DNA from: Gammaproteobacteria bacterium
GTDB lineage: Bacteria > Pseudomonadota > Gammaproteobacteria > JAJDOJ01
Reading direction: 5' to 3'
Length of the DNA: 12,565 nucleotides
NCBI GenBank assembly: GCA_027030565.1
Contig: JALVEU010000137.1
Span: 1 to 12,565, forward strand
Of the stretch, positions 1-7,021 are shown piece after piece. Under the pieces are notes generated by a model. The model did no database searches, was not told where the DNA came from, and worked only from the letters and a program-made list of their open reading frames with translations. Positions within the stretch are counted from its first letter, which is position 1, and each line of letters begins with the position of its first letter. A program made the position numbers and the translations under genes.

Positions 1-2
1 CG

Positions 3-2177
3 GACCGGCTCGATCGCCCCCTGTTCATCTCCATCGGCTACTCCACCTGCCATTGGTGTCATGTGATGGAGCGGGAGAGCTTCGACGACGAAACCATCGC
101 CCGGGAGCTGAATGCCCACTTCGTCCCCGTCAAGGTGGACCGCGAGCGTCGCCCCGACGTCGACGAGCTCTACATGACTGCGGCCCTCCTGTCGGCGGGA
201 CACGGTGGCTGGCCCCTATCGGTCTTCGCGCTTCCCGACGGGCGACCGTTCTACGTGACCACGTACCTGCCTCCCGACCAGTTCCATGCCCTGCTCCAAC
301 GCATCCAAACCCTGTGGCACAGCCAGCGCGGGGAACTGGAGCGGGCCGCCACCGCCTTGGCGGGCGCCGTGACCAAGGCCATGGCCGCCGAGCGCGAGGC
401 GGCCGAACTCGATGTGGGCGCACTCTCCCGGCGGGCCGTGCGCGAGATTCTCGCCGACTACGACGAGATCAACGGCGGATTCGGCACCGCCCCCAAGTTC
501 CCCGAGGAGAATCGCTTGCTGCTCCTTCTGGACCACGTGTGGCGCACGGGCGACCAGCACGTGCTCGATGCCGTGGTCCACACCCTGGAGGCCATGGCGC
601 AAGGCGGCGTCTACGACCAGGTGGGCGGCGGTTTCCACCGCTATGCCACCGATCCGCAATGGCTGGTCCCCCATTTCGAGAAGATGCTCTACAACCAGGC
701 GCGCCTGGCGCGTGTGTACGTCCGGGCCTGGCAGCTGACCGGTCGCGCGTCCCTGCGTCGCGTGGCCGAGCAGACGCTGGACTATGTGCTGCGGGACCTG
801 CGTGCTCCCGATGGCGGATTCTATTCGGCGCGCGACGCCGACAGCGACGGGCGCGAGGGGGCCTACTATCTGTGGACGCCGCAGGCCCTGCGGGAAGCGC
901 TGGGCGAGGCGGACGCCCGGCTGGCCATGGCCCTGTTCGGCGTCACCCCGGCGGGCAACTTCGAGGGCGAGAACATCCTCCACCTGCCCCAATCCCTGGA
1001 AGAATTCGCCACGTCCCGGGGATGGACGCTCCGGGAGACCCTCCGTCACTACCAGCGGATCCGGTCCCGCCTGCTCGCCTGGCGTGCCAAACGCCCGGCG
1101 CCCCACCGTGACGAAAAGGTGATCACCGCCTGGAACGGTATGGCCATCGCAGCCCTGGCCGAAGCCGGTCGGATCTTGGGCGGGCCCTGTCCCGAGGCGC
1201 ACGTGGAGGACCGGGCGGCCCCCGCGGCAGGGGCCTGCGGCTACCTCCAGGCGGCGCGCCGGGCAGCCGCATTCCTGCTGCACGCACACCGCCGGGGCGA
1301 CCGCCTCCTGCGCCTGAGCCTGCAGGGCCGCCCGGCGCTGGATGGCCGTCTCCCAGACTATGCCTGGCTCATCGAGGGGCTGCTTTCACTCTACGACGCG
1401 GACGCGGACCGCCGCTGGCTGGATGCGGCCGAGGCATTGGCTCGGAGCATGATCCGACACTTCCAGGACCCCGACAGTGGTGCCTTCTACCTCACGGCCG
1501 CCGACGCCGACACACCCCTGTTCACCCGGCCGCGCAGTCCCGTGGATGGTGCGCTGCCCTCGGGAGACGCTGTGGCCGTGCGGGTCCTGGCCCGCCTGAC
1601 CGTGCGCAGCGGAGAGCCGGCGTTCGCCGAAGCTGCAGCGCGTGCCCTGACGGCCGTGGCCGAGCCATTGCGCAGCAGCCCGGTGGGCTTTCCCTACCTC
1701 TTGCTCTCGGCCCGGCACCTGGTGGAGGGGGAAGTGGGGCCGCTCCGTTACGCGGCAAGGGGGCGGGTACGCCTGAGGGGCGACCTGACGCCGGGACAGG
1801 CCCCGGAGGGGAAGCTGCGCGTGGCGCTGCGCATCGCGCCGGGCTGGCACGTCAACGCCCACGAACCGGGTGTGGAAGACCTCGTGCCCACTACGGTCCG
1901 GCTCCAGCAACCCGGAGCACTGGCCGCCACCGGCCCGATGGTTTACCCTCGCCCCCTGCACAAGGCACTGCGGTTTGCGGGTCGCGCGCTCTCGCTCTAC
2001 GAGGGGCGTGCCGTCGTGGACGTGCCGGTCCAAGGCCGGCGACCGGACGACGGAACGCTGCCTCTGGGCCGGGTGGTGGTGCAGCTTCAGGCCTGCAGCG
2101 ACGAGGTGTGCCTCGCCCCCGAGCGACCCACGCTGACGCTGCCCGTGTGGCCGCTGCTCGGCCCCCTGGACCCGTGA
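3..2177 (+). CDS. DUF255/YyaL-type thioredoxin-like protein with C-terminal DsbD-alpha-like domain (5' partial)
   Basis: The reading frame is open from the window edge, so the true start lies upstream. Family members normally carry about 40 more N-terminal residues, so the first ATG here (63) is internal. Visible residues 8-22 contain the DUF255 signature ISIGYSTCHWCHVM, with a thioredoxin-like CHWC pair at residues 16-19. KVDRERRPDVDELYM and GGWPLSVF follow. The middle is the alpha/alpha six-hairpin (glycosidase-like) region typical of YyaL/SPATA20 proteins, with GGGFHRYATD, HFEKMLYNQ, RDADSDG and DEKVITAWNGMA. From about residue 580 a different domain begins, with a PGWHVNAHEPG-like strand pattern and QACSDEVCLAPE (Cys698, Cys703). 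It resembles the N-terminal DsbD-alpha (DsbD_N) domain with its active cysteine pair. The family's function is not firmly known; a thiol redox role is inferred. The usual GGTYFPP motif is altered to VTTYLPP. The next gene starts 72 bases downstream. Confidence 0.9.
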   Translation, partial: DRLDRPLFISIGYSTCHWCHVMERESFDDETIARELNAHFVPVKVDRERRPDVDELYMTAALLSAGHGGWPLSVFALPDGRPFYVTTYLPPDQFHALLQRIQTLWHSQRGELERAATALAGAVTKAMAAEREAAELDVGALSRRAVREILADYDEINGGFGTAPKFPEENRLLLLLDHVWRTGDQHVLDAVVHTLEAMAQGGVYDQVGGGFHRYATDPQWLVPHFEKMLYNQARLARVYVRAWQLTGRASLRRVAEQTLDYVLRDLRAPDGGFYSARDADSDGREGAYYLWTPQALREALGEADARLAMALFGVTPAGNFEGENILHLPQSLEEFATSRGWTLRETLRHYQRIRSRLLAWRAKRPAPHRDEKVITAWNGMAIAALAEAGRILGGPCPEAHVEDRAAPAAGACGYLQAARRAAAFLLHAHRRGDRLLRLSLQGRPALDGRLPDYAWLIEGLLSLYDADADRRWLDAAEALARSMIRHFQDPDSGAFYLTAADADTPLFTRPRSPVDGALPSGDAVAVRVLARLTVRSGEPAFAEAAARALTAVAEPLRSSPVGFPYLLLSARHLVEGEVGPLRYAARGRVRLRGDLTPGQAPEGKLRVALRIAPGWHVNAHEPGVEDLVPTTVRLQQPGALAATGPMVYPRPLHKALRFAGRALSLYEGRAVVDVPVQGRRPDDGTLPLGRVVVQLQACSDEVCLAPERPTLTLPVWPLLGPLDP

Positions 2178-2238
2178 CGGCAGGGGCACACCGCGCGGTG
2201 GTCTGCACGGCTTGGGCACACCCGAAGATCCACGGTCC

Positions 2239-2248
2239 GGAGTAGAGG
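2239..2248 (+). promoter_or_regulatory. Ribosome binding site for the SpoIIAA/Usp gene
   Basis: GGAG (2239-2242) and GAGG (2245-2248) lie just ahead of the ATG at 2250. The first has the better spacing and supports this start. Confidence 0.5.
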
Positions 2249-2249
2249 C

Positions 2250-3065
2250 ATGTTGGAGGAGATCCCGGTCAACGATCCCAAGGTCTACGGGTTTCGCGCC
2301 CGCGGGCGGCTCACCCATGAGGACTATGAGCGGTGGGTGCCCCGGCTCGAAGAGATCCTCCAGGCGCATCGGCCCATCGCGCTGCTCATTGAGCTCGAGG
2401 ACTTCGAGGGCTGGGACCGAGAGGCCTTCTGGGACGACCTGCGCTTCGGCCTGGTGCACGAGACCGACATCTCACGCATCGCGGTGGTCGGCGATCGGGC
2501 CTGGCAGCGGCTGATGGTGAACCTGATCCGGCCGTTGTTCACCACAGAGCTGCGCTATTTCGACCGCAAGGACCTGCAGAAGGCCTGGGACTGGCTCCAC
2601 GAACCGGTCCATGCCGAACGTGTGGAGCCTCGCGACTACCGGCACGTGGTGGCAGCGGTGGAACTGGCACCGGGCGCGCGCGCCGTGGTGGCTCAGGCAG
2701 CGGCCGTGGCCCGCCGCTACGGCGCCCGACTGACCCTGCTCACCAGCGTCGACGACCTGCCCTTCTACGACCAGCTGGAGGGGCCCACCTTCCCCGACCC
2801 CATGGAACTGCTCGAGGAGCTGCGTACGGCCGCCCAGCGACGCCTGCACGAATTGGCCGGGGACCTCGGCGGCGTCCAAGCGGAGACCGCCGTGGAGACC
2901 GGCCCGCCACAGTTGGCCGTGGTGGATTTCGCCGGCGAGCACGGCGCTGACCTGCTCGTCCTGGGCAGCCGTGTCCGACACGGTCTCGGACGGCTGCTGG
3001 GCACGGTGACGCACGGCGTGCTCAACGACGCACCTTGCGACGTGCTGGTGGTGCGGCTGAGCTGA
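2250..3065 (+). CDS. SpoIIAA-like (STAS-type) / universal stress protein (UspA) fusion
   Basis: This is a 271-residue cytosolic protein with two domains. Residues 1-118 look like the SpoIIAA-like family: a short beta start, ALLIELEDFEGWD around 44-56, RIAVVGDRAWQRLM around 76-89, and a closing YFDRKDLQKAWDWL helix. Residues 130-270 form a UspA domain starting RHVVAAVEL and ending in the phosphate-loop-like segment LVLGSRVRHGLGRLLGTVTHGVL before APCDVLVVRL. The first part of the usual G-x2-G loop is GSRV rather than GSHG, so nucleotide binding is possible but not certain. Usp proteins act in stress survival; the SpoIIAA-like half may bind membrane or partner proteins (inference). The ATG at 2250 has an SD-like sequence ahead of it. 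The stop lies 5 bases before the next ATG, so the two are probably co-transcribed. Confidence 0.88.
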   Translation: MLEEIPVNDPKVYGFRARGRLTHEDYERWVPRLEEILQAHRPIALLIELEDFEGWDREAFWDDLRFGLVHETDISRIAVVGDRAWQRLMVNLIRPLFTTELRYFDRKDLQKAWDWLHEPVHAERVEPRDYRHVVAAVELAPGARAVVAQAAAVARRYGARLTLLTSVDDLPFYDQLEGPTFPDPMELLEELRTAAQRRLHELAGDLGGVQAETAVETGPPQLAVVDFAGEHGADLLVLGSRVRHGLGRLLGTVTHGVLNDAPCDVLVVRLS

Positions 3066-3070
3066 AGGCC

Positions 3071-4036
3071 ATGCCCGAAGACAAGCGCCCCATCCCTGCC
3101 CCCGCACACCCCACCGAGCGTCGGGCCCCCCTGCCCTGGACCTCGCCGAAGCCTGCCGAGGAGGATCCGGACGCACCGCGCAGGGTGGAGGCCATCCTGC
3201 ACAGTCCCACGTACATCCAGGCCGACCAGGACGTGGGTTTCCTCAATCTCCCGGCCACCCGAGGCGTGCGCCTGCAGCTCGACTACGAGAAGGCGGAGCT
3301 GCACATGCACCGTCACGGCGTGGTGAACACGATCGTGGTCTTCGGCAGCACCCGGATCCGGGAGCCGGCCGCGGCCCTGCGCGAAGTCCAGCGACTGCGG
3401 GACGCGCTGGGGGAACGCCCGGAGGATACGGCACTCGCCCAACGGCTCGTCGTCGCCGAGCGGCTCCTGGCCAAGAGCCAGTACTACGAGGTGGCCCGCC
3501 GTTTCGGTCACCTGGTGGCCCAGTCGGGCGCCGGCCCCCAGGACCCACGCCTGGTGGTCATGACCGGCGGCGGGCCCGGGATCATGGAGGCGGCCAACCG
3601 CGGTGCGTTCGATGCTGGGGCCCGTACCATCGGGCTCAACATCACCCTGCCGCACGAACAGTTCCCCAACCCCTACATCACCCCGGATCTCTGCTTCCGA
3701 TTCCATTACTTCGCCATCCGCAAGCTCCACTTTCTGCTCCGCGCCAAGGCGCTGGTGGTCTTTCCAGGCGGCTATGGGACGCTCGACGAGCTGTTCGAGA
3801 CCCTCACCCTGGTGCAGACACGCAAGATCCGGCCGGTGCCGGTGGTGCTGGTCAGCGAGGCGTACTGGAAACGCGTGTTCGACGTCGATTTCCTGGTCGA
3901 GGAAGGGACCATCGATCCCGAGGATCGGGAGCTGTTCTGGTATGCGGAGACTGCCGAAGAGATCTGGGAGGGCATCCTCGCCTGGTATGACCGGGCCGGG
4001 AAGCCGTTGATCAACCATGGGCCGAAACAAGGGTAG
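3071..4036 (+). CDS. LOG-family (TIGR00730-type) Rossmann-fold nucleotide-binding protein
   Basis: This 321-residue protein belongs to the LOG/'lysine decarboxylase-like' family. Members include cytokinin-activating phosphoribohydrolases and nucleotide 5'-monophosphate nucleosidases that split base from ribose phosphate. The frame shows VVFGSTRI (89-96), TGGGPGIMEAANRGA (165-179) and the diagnostic PGGYGTLDELFE (232-243), which holds the catalytic Glu and phosphate-binding glycines. It is longer than the roughly 190-residue minimal LOG proteins because of about 85 extra N-terminal residues (Pro-rich, then an RVEAILHSPTYIQ segment) and an inserted helix around 98-135. I chose the ATG at 3071. 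A TTG at 3035 would overlap the upstream gene and adds only low-complexity residues. A GAAGG at 3064-3068 overlaps the previous stop, which suggests translational coupling. The exact substrate cannot be told from sequence. Confidence 0.9.
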   Translation: MPEDKRPIPAPAHPTERRAPLPWTSPKPAEEDPDAPRRVEAILHSPTYIQADQDVGFLNLPATRGVRLQLDYEKAELHMHRHGVVNTIVVFGSTRIREPAAALREVQRLRDALGERPEDTALAQRLVVAERLLAKSQYYEVARRFGHLVAQSGAGPQDPRLVVMTGGGPGIMEAANRGAFDAGARTIGLNITLPHEQFPNPYITPDLCFRFHYFAIRKLHFLLRAKALVVFPGGYGTLDELFETLTLVQTRKIRPVPVVLVSEAYWKRVFDVDFLVEEGTIDPEDRELFWYAETAEEIWEGILAWYDRAGKPLINHGPKQG

Positions 4037-4054
4037 GACCGACAACAGCGGTCC
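4036..4054 (+). other. Small hairpin at the stop codon of the LOG gene
   Basis: GGACCG (4036-4041) pairs with CGGTCC (4049-4054) across a 7-base loop. No T-run follows, so it is not a classical intrinsic terminator. It could protect an mRNA end or be chance in GC-rich DNA. Confidence 0.3.
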
Positions 4055-4167
4055 ACGGCCCCGTGAACCAGGCCTTCGCGGCGGCGCCGGTGCGATGTGC
4101 GCCACCCGCCCGCAGGGGCCCGATGCGCGTTCACTCAGGATATCGAACCAGGGAAGTGACGACCATC

Positions 4168-4815
4168 ATGAGCAAGTCGGTGAGCCGAATCGCCGTTTTC
4201 TACGACGGCTCCTTCTTTCACAAGGTGAGCAGCTACTACAAGTATCAGCATGAGACAGGTAGTTTTCTGGCCTTTTCGGGATTGCACGAGTTCATCCGCC
4301 ACCGCGTCGCCCAGCGTGAGGGTGTCGACGTGAGGCTGTGTCAGATCGTCGAGTCGCACTTCTTCCGGGGGCGTTTCTCGCTGTCGGCCGCCAAGGCCGC
4401 CGGGGCACTGGAGGCCGATCGGTTCCTGGATCAGCTCCTCATGTATGCGGGGATCGTCTCCCACTACTACCCCATGAACGAAAACGTCAGCCCGCCGCAG
4501 GAGAAGGGCATCGACGTGTGGCTCGCCCTGGAGGCCTACGATCTGGCGGTGCACAAGGGATTCGACGTGTTCGTCCTGGTGGCGGGCGACCAGGACTTCG
4601 TGCCGCTGGTGCGCAAGATCAACGGCCTGGGCACGCGGGTGATGCTCATCGGCGCCGACATGGAATGGGACGACCGCAATGGGGTATCCCGCTATATCAA
4701 TACTTCGCGTAGGTTGATCGAGGAGGCGGCCTATCCCATTCTGATCAACAAAGAGATCGAGGCGCATGCCGAGCGGCCGGACCCCGTGGTCGAAGGTCTG
4801 TTCCGCAACTTCTGA
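4168..4815 (+). CDS. NYN-domain (LabA/DUF88-like, PIN-fold) putative RNase
   Basis: This 215-residue protein has the acidic residues of a NYN/PIN-like metal-dependent nuclease. They are Asp13 in IAVFYDGSFF, Asp116 in EKGIDVWLALEAYDLA, and Asp141/Asp143 in LVAGDQDFVPLVRKI, followed by GTRVMLIGADM. Such proteins are thought to cleave RNA; the target here is unknown. An upstream in-frame GTG (4063) would add 35 residues rich in Ala, Pro and Arg with no family similarity. I therefore chose the ATG at 4168, preceded by AGGGAAG at 4150-4156 (spacing about 11). A 131-base gap separates it from the LOG gene, so it may have its own promoter, though none is convincing. The rhomboid gene begins 24 bases after its stop, consistent with one transcript. 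No membrane segment or signal peptide is visible. Confidence 0.87.
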   Translation: MSKSVSRIAVFYDGSFFHKVSSYYKYQHETGSFLAFSGLHEFIRHRVAQREGVDVRLCQIVESHFFRGRFSLSAAKAAGALEADRFLDQLLMYAGIVSHYYPMNENVSPPQEKGIDVWLALEAYDLAVHKGFDVFVLVAGDQDFVPLVRKINGLGTRVMLIGADMEWDDRNGVSRYINTSRRLIEEAAYPILINKEIEAHAERPDPVVEGLFRNF

Positions 4816-4828
4816 GGATCCTTTCGCC

Positions 4829-4834
4829 GGGAGG
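4829..4834 (+). promoter_or_regulatory. Strong ribosome binding site for the rhomboid gene
   Basis: GGGAGG lies 5 bases ahead of the ATG at 4840 and fixes that start. Confidence 0.6.
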
Positions 4835-4839
4835 CCGCC

Positions 4840-5580
4840 ATGTTTCCGATCCGTGACACCGTTCCCCGGAACGCCTTCCCCATCGTGGTGCTGAGCCTGA
4901 TCGTGCTCAACACGGTGGTCTTCCTCTGGGAGATCAACCTCCCCCCGGAGTGGCGCAAGGCGGTGATCATGCATCTGGGGCTGGTGCCGGCCCGCTATAC
5001 GCTGCCCGAGTGGGCCGCCCTCAACGGGCTGGACCCCTACAACTATCTCCCGTTCCTTTCCGCTCAGTTCCTGCACGGGGGTTTTGCCCACATCCTGGGC
5101 AACATGTGGACGCTGTGGATCTTCGGGCCGGCCCTCGAGGACCGTCTGGGACACGCACGCTTTCTGGTGTTCTATCTGGTGGTGGGCCTGACAGCGATGG
5201 TCGTGCACCTGTTCATGAACACCACCTCCACGGTGCCGGCGATCGGTGCCTCCGGCGCCATCGCGGGCGTGATGGGCGGGTACACCATGCGCTTTCCACA
5301 TGCACGGATCCTGTTCGTGGTTCCGGTCCTGTTCATCCCGTTTTTCTTCGAATGGCCGGCCGTGCTGTACGGTTTCTTCTGGTTCCTCATCCAGTTCGTT
5401 CAGGGAACCCAGCAGCTGTTCGTGCTCAACCTCTCTGGGGGGGTGGCCTGGTGGGCGCACGTGGGGGGATTCCTGGCCGGTGCCCTGTTGATCCGGGTGA
5501 TGCTTGCCCTCGGCCACCGGGAACCCCATTACTTCGACGATCAGGGCGCTCTCGGACACCGGCCCGACGGCCGTTGGTGA
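4840..5580 (+). CDS. Rhomboid-family intramembrane serine protease
   Basis: This 246-residue polytopic membrane protein carries the rhomboid hallmarks. HGGFAHILGNMWTLWIFG spans about 79-96 and includes Asn88. The catalytic serine is Ser138 in GASGAIAG, and the catalytic histidine is His207 in WWAHVGGFLAG. These form the Ser-His dyad that cuts substrate helices inside the membrane. Predicted helices lie at roughly 14-31, 84-99, 107-126, 134-149, 157-187 (possibly two) and 202-222. A soluble loop between the first two helices contains RYTLPEWAALNGLDPYNYLPFLSAQFLHGG. This form is typical of the bacterial rhomboids with a long first loop. It sits 24 bases after the NYN gene and 35 bases before a Clp-fold membrane protease. 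The substrate is unknown. Confidence 0.95.
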   Translation: MFPIRDTVPRNAFPIVVLSLIVLNTVVFLWEINLPPEWRKAVIMHLGLVPARYTLPEWAALNGLDPYNYLPFLSAQFLHGGFAHILGNMWTLWIFGPALEDRLGHARFLVFYLVVGLTAMVVHLFMNTTSTVPAIGASGAIAGVMGGYTMRFPHARILFVVPVLFIPFFFEWPAVLYGFFWFLIQFVQGTQQLFVLNLSGGVAWWAHVGGFLAGALLIRVMLALGHREPHYFDDQGALGHRPDGRW

Positions 5581-5615
5581 GCGCCTCGCAATTGCCCTTG
5601 GATGGAGATCGCCCC

Positions 5616-6461
5616 ATGAGCTTTATGGACCTGTTCTGGATCATCATGCTGCTGAGCGCGTTCCAGCCCGTCATCTCGCAGCGCATGCTGGAGTACGCGC
5701 GGCAGCGCAAGATCGCCGAGATCGAGCGCAAGCACGGCTCGCGTGTCATTGCCCTGGTGCACCGTCAGGAGACCATGCGCCTGTTCGGGTTTCCCCTGGT
5801 CAAGTACATCGACATCCAGGACTCGGAGGAGATCCTGCGGGCCATTCACATGACCGACCGGCAGGTGCCCATCGACCTGATCCTGCACACCCCCGGCGGA
5901 CTGGTGCTGGCCGCGGTGCAGATCGCCCGCGCCATCAAAGCCCACCCTGGCAAGGTCACCGTCTACGTACCGCACTACGCCATGTCCGGCGGAACGCTCA
6001 TCGCGCTGGCGGCCGACGAGATCGTCATGAGTGAACACGCAGTGCTCGGCCCGGTGGACCCTCAGCTCGGCGATATGCCCGCCGCCTCCCTGGTGAAGGT
6101 CACGGAGGAGAAGCCGGTCAAGGACGTGGAAGACCGTACGTTGGTGCTGGCCGACGTGGGGCGCAAGGCGATCAACCAGGTCCGTGACGTGGTGGAGGAG
6201 CTGCTGGCCGGCAAACTGCCCGAGGAACGCGTGGGCGAGGCGGCCACCCGGCTCGCCACCGGGACCTGGACCCACGACTATCCCATCACCCCCGATCACG
6301 CCCGCACCCTGGGGCTGCCCGTGAGCACCGAGATCGACGCCGACGTGCTCGAACTCATGACCCTGTATCCCCAACCGGTGCGCACACTCCCCAGCGTGGA
6401 ATACCTGCCGGGCTGGAGGAAGGGCGCCTCCTCCCATCCGGTGCACCGTCCGGCTGAGTGA
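5616..6461 (+). CDS. SDH-family (DUF114) Clp-fold membrane-anchored serine protease
   Basis: This 281-residue protein has one N-terminal membrane segment (about 5-21, FMDLFWIIMLLSAFQPVI) followed by a Clp/crotonase-fold protease domain. Diagnostic parts are PIDLILHTPGGLVLAA (85-100, the oxyanion-hole Gly-Gly) and HYAMSGGTLIALAADEIVMS (120-139) with the likely nucleophile Ser124. EHAVLGPVDPQLG (140-152) follows, with His141 and Asp148 as candidate triad partners. This matches the 'serine dehydrogenase proteinase' family, relatives of signal peptide peptidase SppA and ClpP. The start at 5616 has GGAG at 5604-5607 (spacing 8). An overlapping frame starting at 4950 reaches the same stop but reads the rhomboid gene out of frame, so it is not the true start. 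The protease probably faces the cytosol, given the charged REYARQRK-like stretch after the helix (inference). Substrates are unknown. Confidence 0.9.
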   Translation: MSFMDLFWIIMLLSAFQPVISQRMLEYARQRKIAEIERKHGSRVIALVHRQETMRLFGFPLVKYIDIQDSEEILRAIHMTDRQVPIDLILHTPGGLVLAAVQIARAIKAHPGKVTVYVPHYAMSGGTLIALAADEIVMSEHAVLGPVDPQLGDMPAASLVKVTEEKPVKDVEDRTLVLADVGRKAINQVRDVVEELLAGKLPEERVGEAATRLATGTWTHDYPITPDHARTLGLPVSTEIDADVLELMTLYPQPVRTLPSVEYLPGWRKGASSHPVHRPAE

Positions 6462-6518
6462 ACGCAGAGCACGGCTCGTTTTGTGAAGCCAACGACATCC
6501 GCCCTTCCGGCCGCTCCT

Positions 6519-6524
6519 TACAAT
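6519..6524 (+). promoter_or_regulatory. Possible -10 element for the PilZ gene
   Basis: TACAAT lies 71 bases ahead of the PilZ ATG in a 134-base gap. No good -35 hexamer sits 16-18 bases upstream, so this is a weak call. Confidence 0.3.
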
Positions 6525-6580
6525 CGGAGATGCCGGAGGCAGGAATGCACCGCGCCGGGCACAGGGAGTCACACCGGGCT

Positions 6581-6587
6581 AGGGAGG
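6581..6587 (+). promoter_or_regulatory. Strong ribosome binding site deciding the PilZ start
   Basis: AGGGAGG is 8 bases ahead of the ATG at 6596. It argues against the in-frame GTG at 6458 and the ATG at 6545. Confidence 0.6.
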
Positions 6588-6595
6588 AACGGGCC

Positions 6596-6919
6596 ATGCC
6601 GCAATGTGAGGAACGCCGCAGGCAGCGCCGTCGGGCGCTGCCGCCCAATACGGTCTACGTGTATCACAAGGGACATCGCGTATTCCGCTGCCCGGCGGCC
6701 GATGCCAGCGAATCCGGTACCTTCCTCGAGTCCGGCTCCTTCCCACTGCTTCCCGGTGCCACCGTGGATCTGGTGCTGGTATTCAAGGTGGGCGACCTGA
6801 TTCAGACCTATCGCAAACGCGGCGTCGTGGCCCGGGTCAACGATTGCGGTGCGGGCATTCAGTTCGTACGCAGCGTCCAGGGCCGGCGCATTGGGGGCGC
6901 CCACCGGGAAAAGACCTGA
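6596..6919 (+). CDS. Single-domain PilZ protein (probable c-di-GMP binder)
   Basis: This 107-residue protein consists almost only of a PilZ domain. Both c-di-GMP motifs are visible: an Arg-rich RxxxR near the N-terminus (RRRQRRRALP, residues 7-16, e.g. Arg9/Arg13) and [D/N]xSxxG as Asp36-Ala-Ser38-Glu-Ser-Gly41. Beta strands follow, including LLPGATVDLVLVF (51-63) and a closing GAGIQFV. PilZ proteins bind c-di-GMP and pass the signal to motility, exopolysaccharide or other targets; the target here is not evident. The ATG at 6596 is chosen for its strong SD sequence and because the PilZ motif begins right after it. The longer forms add unstructured residues. It starts 134 bases after the SDH protease gene and probably belongs to a separate transcript. 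Confidence 0.85.
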   Translation: MPQCEERRRQRRRALPPNTVYVYHKGHRVFRCPAADASESGTFLESGSFPLLPGATVDLVLVFKVGDLIQTYRKRGVVARVNDCGAGIQFVRSVQGRRIGGAHREKT

Positions 6920-6966
6920 CCCAGGCCGCGTGCCGGCGCCCTTACGGCCATCGCGCTGGCGGGGCG

Positions 6967-6989
6967 GGATCTGCTACCCTTGCAGATCC
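6967..6989 (+). promoter_or_regulatory. Perfect inverted repeat around a possible -10 element
   Basis: GGATCTGC (6967-6974) and GCAGATCC (6982-6989) are perfect 8-base inverted repeats around TACCCTT. TACCCT (6975-6980) could serve as a -10 box, though no convincing -35 lies upstream. The repeat could be an operator or a hairpin in the leader of the gene at 7022. Confidence 0.4.
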
Positions 6990-7021
6990 GCTCCGGCGCA
7001 CTGAGACGAGGTAGGTACGGC

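Noticed and set aside
216..1289. Long open frame on the minus strand through the DUF255 gene
   Set aside because: High GC makes long antisense frames common. Its translation has no recognisable family pattern, whereas the plus frame has a clear DUF255 signature. The same applies to the other long minus-strand frames, e.g. 2765-4105, 4135-5559, 5541-6572 and 11211-12314.
3035..3070. TTG start giving a 333-residue LOG protein
   Set aside because: It would overlap the Usp gene and adds 12 residues without family similarity; ATG 3071 is preferred.
4036..4054. Intrinsic terminator after the LOG gene
   Set aside because: The stem has only six pairs and no T-run follows, so it is listed only as a small hairpin.
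4063..4167. GTG start giving a 250-residue NYN protein
   Set aside because: The extra 35 residues are Ala/Pro/Arg-rich and unlike the NYN N-terminus, which begins just after ATG 4168.
4950..6461. 503-residue plus-strand frame running through the rhomboid gene into the SDH protease
   Set aside because: The first half reads the rhomboid gene out of frame with Gly/Pro/Arg-rich nonsense. The true SDH start is ATG 5616 with its own SD sequence.
6458..6595. GTG start that would lengthen the PilZ protein and overlap the SDH stop
   Set aside because: A strong AGGGAGG sits before ATG 6596 and the added residues match no PilZ element.
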